A DNA stretch of 64,000 bases. It comes from Volvox africanus. Its lineage: Eukaryota; Chlorophyta; Chlorophyceae; Chlamydomonadales; Volvocaceae. The notes below the pieces were generated by a model. That model was not told where the DNA came from, ran no database searches, and saw nothing but the letters and a program-made list of their open reading frames with translations. A program made the translations under genes and the position numbers. The DNA lies in assembly GCA_030268105.1 (NCBI GenBank), contig BSDZ01000021.1, positions 1,054,001-1,118,000 on the forward strand, written 5' to 3'. Shown here piece after piece: positions 28,499 to 39,662 of the stretch (positions within the stretch are counted from its first letter, which is position 1; each line of letters begins with the position of its first letter).

Positions 28499-31400
28499 AT
28501 GCGGCGACAGAAGCTTGGGAGCTCAGACCTGGAGGTCCCAATTGTCTGCTTGGGCTCAATGACTTGGGGCGAGCAGGTTGGGTAGCTGACAACAGCTCGT
28601 TAGAGGGTTTTGTGGTCCTACTCCCCAACCCAATCACAGGGTTAAGGCATCCGCATCAGCCACTGCTATTCCCACCAAACACGTTCCCCGAAAAATCATG
28701 ATCCTGTCATGTTCACTACTTAAACTGTATGGCCGGCTATCTCGCGGATCGCTGGTGTCTTTGTATGCTGATGGACCCAAGTTTGGACCTGCCGCTGGTG
28801 ACTTGTGCGAAAATAACTCCGTGTACAGAACACCGAGGAAGAAGCCTTCGAGCAGCTGGATTACGCTCTAGCCAACGGAGTCAATTTCATCGATACGGCA
28901 GAGCTGTAAGCGCTGGGTGTCTAAAAACGGAGCAAATGAAGAACAAAAGCTCCGGCAAACTTTCTGAGCCAATCACTGCCCATCAATGCCCTCCACGTTG
29001 TGGCAGCATAGCGACTGACCCGTGGGTCTCTATCCCTTTCCAGCCATTCGCCCTCTATTGCGGCATATGCGGCGTCAGGCTCTTCTTTTTCTTGGCTTCT
29101 GCTCCATCTCCTCTGGGTTCGGTCCACAGAAGTCTCAAACAAACGCGATATGGATCACTTGCTGCCGCGTCTACCTGCCTCCACCCATGCCTCCGGCCCC
29201 GGCCCCGGCCTGCCACTGCGCACTCTGTGTTCCCGCCTTTCGACAGTTCCCTTCATCCTTGCTTCCGTTGTCGTTCCCATCGCATGCCCCGAATCTTTTT
29301 GTTTGCCATTCGCGCCGTTCGTTGCCATGAGATCGGGATCTGTTCTTTCAACGGACGCCATGCTCGACGGTTCAACGTCGGACGATGCCCGGTGCATTTA
29401 CAGGTACCCGGTCCCGCCGCGACCTGAGACGGTTGGCCGTACGGAGACGTACATCGGCAATTGGCTCAAGGCCCGTGAGTGCCGGGACAAGGTAGGCGAC
29501 GAGCTCGCTATGCGATCAGGTCGTCGCGTTCAGAGAATGTGTGGGAAAATGTTTACTGTGGGCGGAAGGGGAGCCGAGGCTAAATGTTTTCTTGTTTTGG
29601 GGCATCGGATTGGTCCTTTGTTGACCCCTAGTCGTTAATGCCGTTGAGTGAAGCACCCTTTGGTTGGGTGCCGGTTGCCAGTTGTTGGTTTTTGCGGTTA
29701 CGTGGGCGCTATTGTATACGTGATCCAAGTCGCAGTCGTTCTAGCGGTGCAGTCCTGCTTAACGCCTGGTTTACACGGAACCCTACTTGGCGGGAGTTCT
29801 GACGTCATAGCCACCGCACCTTCCGCCTTTATGCAGGTCATCATCGCGACGAAGGTTGCGGCTCCGCTGCCCGGCGTGGATCGCAGCTGGGTTGTGGCGA
29901 ACCGGTGAGGGAGGGAATCGGAGGGAAGTGTATGTTTGTGCGTGCAACGTCTTGAGAGTCCCAAAAACCCTTCTGGATATGGTCCGTGATGTTGGCCACG
30001 TGACTCCTCCCTCCCTAACCCTTTCCCTTCCCCGTCCCTCCCTACCCCTCTCCCTTCCCCGTCCCTACCCCCCTCCCTCCCGCCTGCCCGCCCGCCTGCC
30101 CTCCCTCCCGCCTGCCCTCCCTCCCGCCTGCCCGCCCGCCTGCCCTCCCTCCCGCCCTCCCTCCCGCCCTCCCCCCCTCCCTCCCTCCCGCCCTCCCCCC
30201 TCCCTCCCTCCCGCCCTCCCCCCCGCCCTCCCTCCCGCCCTCCCGCCATAGGACCGACCCTCCCGGCCCGGCCACCCAGCCTGAGTTGGACGAGGCCTCT
30301 ATCCGCTCCGCCCTGGAGGGCTCCCTCCGGCGCCTGCAGACCGATTACATCGACCTTTACCAGATCCACTGGTGGGCCGGGCCCCGGGAGGGAGGGCGAG
30401 GCAGGGAGAACATGCGAGGACCTTGCTGGGAGAGGGAGAGGGAGAGGGAGAGGGAGAGGGAGAGGGAGAGGGAGAGGGAGAGGGAGAGGGAGAGGGAGAG
30501 GGAGAGGGAGAGGGAGAGGGAGAGGGAGAGGGAGAGGGAGAGGGAGAGGGAGAGGGAGAGGGAGAGGGAGAGGGAGAGGGAGAGGGAGAGGGAGAGGGAG
30601 AGGAAGAGGAAGAGGGAGAGGGAGAGGGAGAGGAAGAGGGAGAGGGAGAGGGAGGTCATGCTGCACATGCCACATACGGCCATACCCGGCCCCGATTCCC
30701 GGTGCCAGGCGAGGGGTCAGGCACACTCAGGTACTGCTTTAGCCTCACCCCGACTTTCACTGGAGGGACTATCCACACGCTCCCACACGGTCCCTCCAGT
30801 GCTCCTCTGGGGTATTTGGCCCGTGTTCTGTCGCCCTCTGTTGCCGCCGCAACTCTGTTGCCTCATTCTGATTGCGCCAACATCAAAACATCACTCCGGG
30901 CTGTAGGGCCGCCCGACCTCTTTGACCCGTCGTATCCATCTTCTCGGCCACCGTCTTCCCGCCAGGCCCGCCCGCTACGTGCCGCTGTGGGGAAAGCGGC
31001 AATACCGTGTGGAGCAAGAGCGGCCGTGCGTTAGCTTTGAGGATCAGGTGAGGACTCCGGACGGTGGGGGGGGGGTGGGGGGAGTCAGGCGGTCAGGCTG
31101 AGGGAGGAGAGGAAGGCCCCTCCGGGCCCGCGGCGCACTGACTGGCCCTCGACTTCACCCCAGCTTCACAAATCTCTCTGGATGTCCTGGATCTGGATCT
31201 GGATTTGGATTAAGGTTAGGTTTAGGGTTACGCGGGAAGTTAACACACATACACACACGTATATGCCGAATGCCCTCAGGTGCGGGTGATGGGCGCGCTG
31301 ATCTCAGAGGGCAAGATCCGGCACTGGGGGTTGTCGAACGAGACGAGCTACGGTAAGGAGCAGGGGCCCCGCCCCTCCCGTCGGGGAGTTCGCCTTCTCA

Positions 31401-33046
31401 GTTGGCTGTCCTCTATGTGTTGGTCGGTGAAGGCAGTGGTTAGGAAGGCGCCGGGGAAAGCCCAACAGCGAGCAAGACGGCAGGGAGCATACCTGACCCA
31501 ATAGATAGACCCATGGGTCAGTGGAAAGGAACGGACTGCTGACAGGGACTCGTGTTGCAGCACTCTTTGTCGCGTCGGCAATGAAGTGCCTCCGCTTCCG
31601 CAACGGCGATTGGGATTGGAGTTTCATTAGTCACGCGGGGCCGCGACCACAATTTCTGTCCCGTCTAGCCGCATTAGGAAGATCCTAACCAGGTAACGTG
31701 TGTGCAGAGATGAGGATTGTCCTGTACGAGGTTACAGACCGCAATACAGATAGTAATCCAGTCCACAATTTTGTACTTGTGTGCCGCCACAGCTATCTCA
31801 AGTCCACTGCCGTTGGGATATGGTCTTACCCCATACCCTTGGCCCCTCACCGATTACCCCTCACTTCATAGGGGTGTCTCAGATGTGCCAGGCGGCCAGG
31901 CGGCTAGGAGTGCCGCCCCCGATCTCCATCCAGAACGACTTTGCGCCCGTATACCGCCACTTCGAGGAAGAGCTTGCGGAGACATGCGCGCCTAGCGCCT
32001 ACAACTTGGGGTGGGTCTGGCAGTGCAGTGGGGGTGATGTAGTGTGTGGGTTTAGAGATGCACTGTCTTATAGGGGGAAATGAAAAAAAGCGAACACATT
32101 CATCGCTGTACTTCAAGATGGAAGGAGGGAAATGAGATTAGTTTCGGATTTTCCTGTTCAGGGAGATAGCGGTGCCCGCTCTTATGCCCCACTCCACCCT
32201 GTCCCCCCCCATCCAGGCTCCTGGCTTACGGTGTGCTGGCGGGCGGCACCCTCAGTGGCAAGTACCTGGACGGATCTGAGCCGCACAAGGGCCGTCACAA
32301 GGACTTCCCGAGTGCGTTTGGGTGTGTGTAGGACGGGAAGCTGAGGGTGGGAGTAGGGGGCCGGTGGGATGGGGGGAGAATAACCTTGTCATATACAGCT
32401 TGTTTCGTCTTCCCACCTTTCATGTGCACCTTAGGCCTTCCAATGAGCCCTCACCCGTCCTTGTGGTTCAAGATTTGCGGTTTCACTCCGCCGCTCCATG
32501 CCCCCGGTTTCCCCCTGTCCCTCCCTGCATGGATCAAACCTCAGGCTTCCAGCCGCGCTACCACCAGTCCGCCACCCGCGCCGCAGCTGCCGAGTACACA
32601 GCCCTGGCGAAACGGTTGGGCCTCAGCCCTGCCACGCTGGTGCAGGCCTGGGCGGCCAGCCGCTGGTACATGGCCTCCATCATCATCGGGGCCACGTCTT
32701 TGGAGCAGCTTAAAGAGAACATCGCTGCGTGCCAGGTGGGGTGGGGATGACATGGTGTGTGTATGAAATTATTAGTTAACTCGTACAATTAATCAATTAA
32801 CGAGATCTGGACGCATGCGTCAAGTCATCTGGGGGAAGCCGCAAAAACCTCATTCTTCGAATTTCTGAAGGCCAACACCATGGCGCTGGTTACATCTGCC
32901 CCAAAATGGGAAGCGCTCAACCGGCACTCTAATCATCCCACATCCCACATCCCACAACCCATCCCCAGGTGGTCCTGGACGGGAGCGCTCTGGCGGAAAT
33001 GGACGCCATTCACTTGCGGCACCGGAATACCAACGACCTGGACTGA
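28499..33046 (+). CDS. Aldo/keto reductase, Tas-like
   Basis: NADP(H)-dependent (beta/alpha)8 oxidoreductase, closest in sequence to bacterial Tas-type reductases. Eleven exons: 28499-28576, 28829-28905, 29404-29491, 29837-29904, 30252-30371, 30966-31047, 31280-31352, 31872-32010, 32217-32311, 32545-32735 and 32969-33046. They sum to 1089 nt, 362 residues plus stop, in phase at every junction. The catalytic tetrad is complete: Asp48 (NFIDTAE), Tyr53 (YPVPPRPETVGRTETYIGNW), Lys87 (VIIATKVA) and His143 (DLYQIHW). Later motifs are KIRHWGLSNETSYG and the C-terminal cofactor loop YMASIIIGATSLEQLKENI. Exon 9 must end at the GTGCGT donor at 32312, because a later GT would break the frame. No transit peptide is visible, so a cytosolic enzyme is likely. 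Substrate cannot be told. Exon 5 lies between two low-complexity introns. Confidence 0.96.
30004..30247. repeat. CCCTCC/CCCGCC polypyrimidine tract in AKR intron 4
   Basis: About 240 bp of C-rich units (CCCTCCCTCCCGCC, CCCTCTCCC) run up to the acceptor of exon 5. The other strand has many GGG runs that could form G-quadruplexes. Confidence 0.9.
30428..30655. repeat. (GGGAGA)n polypurine tract in AKR intron 5
   Basis: About 38 copies of a GAGGGA hexamer with a few GAGGAA variants begin 57 bases after exon 5. The tract keeps long frames open on both strands (poly RE, GE, LS and LP), which are artefacts. It is complementary in sense to the pyrimidine tract in intron 4. Confidence 0.95.
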
Positions 33047-33332
33047 CAGGACGGACAGTCATGTTTGTTGGGCGGTGGCGGCAGGTTGCGTGTCTCCTCC
33101 GGCCCCATTACCACTACCGCCAGGGTTCAACTGCTGCAGCGCGCTGCCGTAACACTGTTTGCAACTAGTGACTGCCTCCCCGCTGCGAGCTGCACGCGGT
33201 TTACGTCGGGTTTTTCAGGCGGGATGTGTTCAGGGCGGCGCTGCGGTTCAGGTTATACCTCCGCCAGCAGAGCCCTCTGGAGTTGAAGCTTCATGCTCGG
33301 GGCTGCGGCCACATCACCCGCGTGGGGCCATA

Positions 33333-33337
33333 TGTAA
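33333..33337 (+). terminator. TGTAA poly(A) signal, AKR gene
   Basis: First TGTAA after the AKR stop, 287 bases downstream. Confidence 0.55.
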
Positions 33338-35312
33338 TGTGCCGGGCACGCGGGGAGTTAGCCTTACGCGGCCTTACGTGGCCAGGCGTTCACTAGCTGG
33401 CGGACACATCAGCACGGTTTCTTAGCCAGGGCCTGGTGGGGTGGGCTGCCCGGGAGGTATTGCTTTTCGTGAGCGCGGCCCAGCGTTAGCTGACAACGTG
33501 GCAGATGATACGAGTAAAGCGAGTATCGAATATCGTGCGTCGGGTGTACACAGCGCCGGTAGCTATGGAGCGCCGTAAGCTTGGCTAAGGGACAGTAAGT
33601 ATGAGCTGATAGTAACATGGGTGGGGGCATAGAACAGCTGTAAGTTTGAAGGATGCGGGTGAAGTGGAGCGATTGGTGAGGAGGCTTTAGATCGGGAGGG
33701 GTGTGTGGATGTGATAAGACGAAGTCATGGTCGAGGAACAAGATCCCACTGCGAGCCACGTCCAAACGTGTAACTCATGATCAACTGATGATTGAAACCT
33801 GATCCCAAAGCCAGTGCCGCAGTTGTAATGTTCTCTATTACATGACCTGGTCGACAACAGCTTGGGGGAATTTTACCGCCTGCAAACACATCCTACGGCA
33901 CAACTAAAATGGCATTTCCCGGTATACCATATACCCATGATAGGGCCGGTCGCTATAATCGATATCCGAACACTTCGTCTTTCTGCCGGTCCATAGACCG
34001 CACGTCCTATTGCAATAATCGCGTCCCGTTCCGTCTTGTCTCGTGAGTCAGATGATGGAAGACGATGGCAGGCGTTAAGACTAAATGTTACCATCTGAAC
34101 ACAGCAACCACACGAACGGCTGTATGGATACACATCAACATGTCGTATGACAAACGTAGTATAGCAGCTGCGAAGGGGTGGAGATCTCTCCCAACCGTAT
34201 TTGCAAGGCCCCCTATCTACCCTGCAGGTATGTCTGAACTGTGGTCAAACCGGTATTCCGTCGGCCGTACTCCTCGCAAGCTCGCCCACCCGCAAGGCTC
34301 ATCCTGATAGATCTCGTGCAAGGCGTCCCAATTGTGGGACAATAACAGACAGCGCGACAGCACATTCTACAACATGATCTGCCTCCCTCGACAATATCAG
34401 ATCAGTTGCACTTAAGTCCACAGCAATAGGCGTGAAGCAATGTGCGACCCAGGCCTCGAGTGATTTGGGTCTCGGTCCTCGCGCAGAAAGGACTTTCCGC
34501 TCGCAAGAATATGCCACAAAACGTCCTGCCTAGGGAGATACCAACAACCAGCACACCACACCGTTGTCAAATCCGGTCAAAGCAATGAACTTAACACATA
34601 CTTGACCCGCGCGGAACTCAACGGTTTCAAACGGTACACGATGTGTCATGACCTCTGGAATCATTGAGCTCCTCTACACCTCCACACCTGCCGCGCATCT
34701 GCTGCGACACCTGCAAAGCCCAATCCCAACCTGCGGGCCGCCATAGAGCCATCCTAACCTGCCACAGCCCCAAAACTCTTGCAGCAGACCCTGCGCCGGC
34801 GACCTGCACGCAGAGACGTCCGGTCTATGTATCGGAACATGTCTGTGGTGGCGCCACACCCCGTTTTCGACCTACAACGTTCTTTGTGTGCCCTCACGCC
34901 ATAACTGCAGTACACCCATATCGAGACATAACCACAACATCATCATCATTATCATCATTATCATCATTATCATTGCAATGCAATGCATAACAATAAACAT
35001 ACAACTTGGTTGTCGAACGGCCATCCCGTCCAACATGTCCATAATGCCCTCAGCGCTCCCTTTGAGAATCACAGTGCTCCAGTTGCAGCTATGAGCTCAT
35101 TTCACCTTTCGGCGATAAGATTGTCCCCGACAGGACGCGACACGAGAGAAATGTGGTAAGGTTGTGGGGAAGACCGGACGTCGCCGTTGCTCATGGTACG
35201 ACCTACGGTGTCACGACATAGGTGGCGCACTCGGGGAAGGCGGTTATTCGGGATCTTGGCTGGGTGACGATGCGTCCGAGGTCGGGCCTGGATCGAGACT
35301 GAAGGACGGTCC
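33338..35312. other. Intergenic stretch, no recognised gene
   Basis: No open frame longer than about 120 codons and no family motif. It contains an (ATC)n-like run at 34940-34973. The 3' untranslated part of the first pherophorin must start at its upper end. I looked for the second half of a pherophorin (C-terminal domain exons) on the minus strand here and saw none. Confidence 0.45.
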
Positions 35313-37056
35313 TCAGGGCGTGTCCTCAGGGACGGTAGATGGATCGGTCTTTGGGAAAGCAGAGAGGTCTGGGATGTCGGGAGGAAGAAAAAATGGCACG
35401 TCTGGCGGCGGTGTGGCGGGCGGTGGAGAAGGACGCGGAGAGGGCGCCGCGCGAGGCACAGGGGAGGTTGTTAACGGTTTGAGTGAAGGTGGTGACCTTG
35501 GTGGGCTGCGGACAGGCGGAGGCGGCTTGGGAGGTGGGGAACTCGGGCGCGGCGGGGGCGATGGTCGCGGCGACGGTGGCGGCCGGGGGCTGGGCGGCCG
35601 GGGTGATGGCGGCCGTGGCGCCCGGGGATCCGACGGTGGGTAGGGGTCGCTGGGAGGAGAAGGAGCGCTGGGCAGGCTCGGCGGCTCGAAGGGCGTTGGC
35701 GGGTCGGAGGTGTTGCCTGGTGGCGGCCGCGGCGGCCGTGGGGGCGGTGACGGCGGCTGCGGGAGCCCGAAGACACCAACAGGGCAGCACTCGTAATTGT
35801 CAACCTTCTTATCGTACAGTGAGTACTCAACTTGGCGCTTGTTGAAAGAGAACATGGCCATGTTCCAGCACGGCCGCTTCAAGTTGTAGCAGACGCGCAC
35901 ACCCTGGATGGATTGCCGGTCCTTGAGCCACTGCCTGAGGGGCGTGATCTTCACAATATCCAGGCCTTCATGTTGCTCATAATAGACCGAGCTGATGGAG
36001 TAGTTCTTGCCGGCAGGCGTGATAACGTTCACAGAACCCACGGAGCCGCGGCAGCCGAGCGCTGGGGGCCCAACGATGGCACCAAAAGAGCGGTCCACGG
36101 GGTGAGTGAGTGTGTAGCATGGCAAGAAGATTGTACCACCAGGAAAGCCACATGGCTCGGGCGGGCGCGTATTGTTCCGTGCTAATGGCTTGCTGTCGGG
36201 ACAACCAAGCTTGCGCGAGACACAGACTCAAATCGGGAAACTGGCTAAGGCAAATGCGTTGATCCGGTCGGGATCGCACACAGTAAATGATAGAATCATG
36301 CAGGTATGAGCGCAAGGAGGTTGGGCCGTAGCCTACTGCCATTCCTTTGGTCGATTCGACGAGCAGCTGTAAATTATTATGGCGGGCGTCACAAAAACTG
36401 GTCGCTCCGAGCACTGCTGGCCTGAGAAATTTATTTTCAGCGCTGCAAACCTTCTTACCTGGAAACAGCTTGAGCTTGTTAATGTACGCAGTTGGGTCGC
36501 AACAGCGGTACGGGCCTGAAATACAAGCTGCCCCAGAGTTCAACGTCAAGCAGAATGTGGATGTATTCCTGGTTGTATTAACTGAATAGCTGTAAAAGCT
36601 CGCTGAAAAAGGGCTGTATTTCGTGTTTTGCACACAATTCTCAAACTGGGGGGGGGGGGGGCGGCGAAGAACAGCCGATTAGCATAGGCTGAAAAACCGT
36701 ATTCTTCGTGCCCAAAGGGTGCGCGGATGAGGACGTGGATGCCAGGGAAGTCGTTCGCTAGAAGGATGACGGCAGCGCCGCTCGGTGACGACGAATGAGT
36801 GCATCGGCCATGGATATGGCCCTCTATTAGGAAAGATACTGTGAAATTGCCAATTTGACCATCCTACTTACCGGGAACTTTGTGCCAGTGAGGTAGCTCC
36901 CTTGTGCCAAAACCGCCAGACCGGCGACGAGTGCGAGCAACAGCGCCGCATCGGGGCTGCAGATAACATGCAGACATCTTCATCAAAACCTCCTGATATA
37001 AAAAACAATATAACCCACGGAATGCTGGGCCATTACCTTGCGCCGCGTTGAGCCAT
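35313..37056 (-). CDS. Pherophorin, short form (signal peptide, pherophorin domain, Pro-rich tail)
   Basis: Extracellular-matrix glycoprotein of the volvocine pherophorin family (DUF3707 type). Four exons: 37056-37037 (ATG plus 5 codons), 36956-36872, 36645-36459 and 36061-35313 (stop TGA). All are in phase and sum to 1041 nt, 346 residues. Residues 1-26 form a clear signal peptide (MAQRGASPDAALLLALVAGL). The domain follows with FPFENCVQ, SVNTTRNTSTFCLTL, GPYRCCDP, KLKLFP/ALGCRGSV, HEGLDIVKITPL, RPCWNMAMF and YECCPVG, the Cys pattern of pherophorins. From about residue 200 to the end lies a PPSPRPP-type spacer, a likely hydroxyproline-rich rod. Most pherophorins have a second globular domain after the rod; this one stops with PSTVPEDTP. 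It is the paralogue of the next minus-strand gene, sharing the intron at the KLFP/A junction. Confidence 0.92.
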
Positions 37057-39662
37057 TCTGAGCGCGTTAGGCGATTCCGGCTTTGAGAACAGTGATCCCC
37101 AGCCGGATCTTCAGGATTGCCTTCCGTGGAGAGGAGCACAGCTGACCTGTCTCTAGCGTTGTGACAAAAGTTTGTTATATGCTAACACCTTCCCAAAGTA
37201 ACGCGAGAAGATTTGAGCCTAGCTTTCCTACCGTAGCTGGTAAAATAAATTTATCTTCCTGATTAAGCCGGGCCAGGAAGGGCAAGGCTAACGTGAGAGG
37301 CCAATATTGAACTAAGACACTCTCACTTTCAAAGCCACCCGCGTTATTGCGGATGTATACCTATATAAGGTATAAATCTCTCAGCTTATATATTGCCAGC
37401 ATGCGTATGGTCCTGAAGCTGCAGTGCTATTGCGTACTACCTATCGTACGGCGCGGGTAAGTCCCCCCCCAAAAAAATTCGAAACAAATTATCAAAATTC
37501 CCCTGAATTATTCAGTTAAGTCTACGAATGCAACAGGTAGGATAATGCGTGCAACATGCCGCTAACGAGCATACTATGGTGCGCGAAACATCGCACGTTG
37601 TAGGATAGAAGATGGCTGGCAAAACAAATAAGTTCAATACGTTATGACGGTAGAGTAGTGGCGCAACGGAGCATTGCAACTGTAAATTCTGCGGTGTCGG
37701 GCTTTTTGCCTGTGCCGATGCAGATGACTGACTGAAACGATGCGCAAGACTTGGACTTCATTGTTGTATAAATTATTGATTTGTGCTCATACTATGTTTT
37801 GTATCAGTGCTATGATTTGAGGCCCCCCGTCTACCAATGGTCACACTCCAGTCTACCGTGCATTTTCTAGCTCCATAGCACATGGCATCATGTAGCATGT
37901 AGCATGTACCTGTCATTAAAAATTTTCATTAATAAAATGCATTTGCCCTTCAATGTATGACGGCCTTCCTCTGACGTGACTTATCCTGGCCTCCAACGTG
38001 CACTCGCGATGGCGTTGGTTGGCAAGCACGAGCCACAGCATGTATTGTCCTGTCATGCCTCGGTTTACCAGAAGATTTACCATAATAGTTTCTAAATTTA
38101 TGCTGGTTACATCTCCTGCTGCCGATGCTTTTTTAGCTGGCTTTAACACTCGCGATGCGTTAGTACCGCAAAATATAGCTTGCTCTGTCGCTTCATTTCA
38201 TTGTAGTCGGCCCTGCACTTCGGGCTACCCTTGAGTTGGATGCAGACAACGTTTGATGCCACCTGCACACATTTATACCCCTAGTCATTCAAATCCGTTT
38301 GCTTTTTGCCAGGCCCGCTGTCCCTGACCACCCAAACCCTGCAGCGGCCACGGCGTAAACAAACAGTGCTTCAACGCTTCCACCAAGGCTACAACACCCA
38401 AGCCGATGAAGGCCGGCGGTACTAATGAAATCGTATCACAGTTACAAATGTGCTCTACCTCCAGCCCCTCGAACACCTCTCTTTCAGGCCACTTGTGGCT
38501 ACTCGAGCGCACCACGTTTATGCATTCGACTCTTAGATCCAACGTAACCCAGTTGCGCCTTTCCAAGCAAGCAGTGCCCCGCAACCAAAAGCAAAAGTGT
38601 TGGGACAGCGCTGACTTATACGAGTCGCATGCCATCGGGGAGCCTGTGCATGATCATAATTAATTTAGGGAATCCGCGGGGTAATGCCCGCTCCACGCTC
38701 CACTCTGGTCGCGTAGCCCGCACCCCCTGCAGGCCCACATCGCTCGTCTTTTAAAAAATATAACGTTGTTGTACCGTGCGGATCGGGCGGCCCCATGACT
38801 TCGGACACGACGTTTCACATCTGCCCCCCCTGAGCGCAAAATGATGACCGCTTTGACGTTCCTCCAAACCGGTGGCTGGGCTCATCACCCAGCGCACCGC
38901 ATCCCAGACGCAGTTCGGTTCAACACAAGCTAAGCCGTGCTCGCGACTTCGTATGGCTCCCGTCTTGAGCCTAGTTACGGCTTCCGGGAAGGGTCCTCCA
39001 AGTATTGCCGATCAAGATCAATGGCAAGATCTGCCATTGAGAGGGCACGTTCACTTTCAAATTACAGGAATGGAGGAGGCCGGGGGGGAACCGCCGCCAC
39101 TGCTAAACCCCAAAAGCCACAACTTCGCCCCAAGACACGTGACGCTGCACGCGTACACGTAATCTTACGTAGCCGCTGTTTGGTCCCCCCTGAGACCCCC
39201 CTGATATCCTTTGTTGGGGTCGCAATCGCTGGCCCCATCACAAAGCAGCGGTAGCACTTTACGGCGGATGCACTTTCGCTCGCTGCCCAGCCCCCCTCCT
39301 CCCTACGATATGATGCCCAATGCTGCCCTCCTTTGCACTGGCCCCCTGCCGATCTGCACCATTAGTCCTCATCCCCCTCATCCCCCCCATTCCCCGAATT
39401 GCACCATTCCCCGATTTCCGCATTTCCGTCGCGGCATATCGTACGCTCGTTTGGATTCACTGGCATTGCCCACTCTGGCTAGGTTTTCCCCCGTCGCCTT
39501 AAAATAGCTAGGAAAAAGCGAATATGAGGAAGAGCTCACAACGGGCATGGCTCCTCAGGTCCCCCTCTGCCTTAATAATTTCCTTTTCTACCCAGTTCCG
39601 GAGCCACACGTAGCAGCCCCGTCTTCGTGCCCTCCAATCAGTTCCTGCGGGAGGCGGGGCAG
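37057..39662. other. Region between the two pherophorins, no firm gene
   Basis: Contains the promoter of the short pherophorin and the 3' flank of the pherophorin-lectin gene. Two minus-strand frames, 38285-38635 (116 codons) and 37916-38149 (77 codons), look somewhat protein-like (for example GMTGQYMLWLVLANQRHREC) but match nothing I recognise. On the plus strand a TATA-like CTATATAAGG (37361-37370) is followed by ATG 37401 and a 19-codon frame ending at a GTAAGT donor, a possible first exon with no visible continuation. Confidence 0.4.
37176..37182 (-). promoter_or_regulatory. Possible TATA box of the short pherophorin
   Basis: CATATAAC on the minus strand lies about 120 bases upstream of the start codon at 37056, leaving a leader of roughly 90 bases. 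Position is plausible, sequence support is modest. Confidence 0.35.

Noticed and set aside
30286..31034. Long frames of Arg-Glu, Gly-Glu, Leu-Ser or Leu-Pro repeats on both strands
   Set aside because: They are produced by the (GGGAGA)n intron repeat; the AKR exons around it define the real gene.
35164..35643. Plus-strand Gly-rich protein
   Set aside because: Antisense of the Pro-rich spacer of the short pherophorin.
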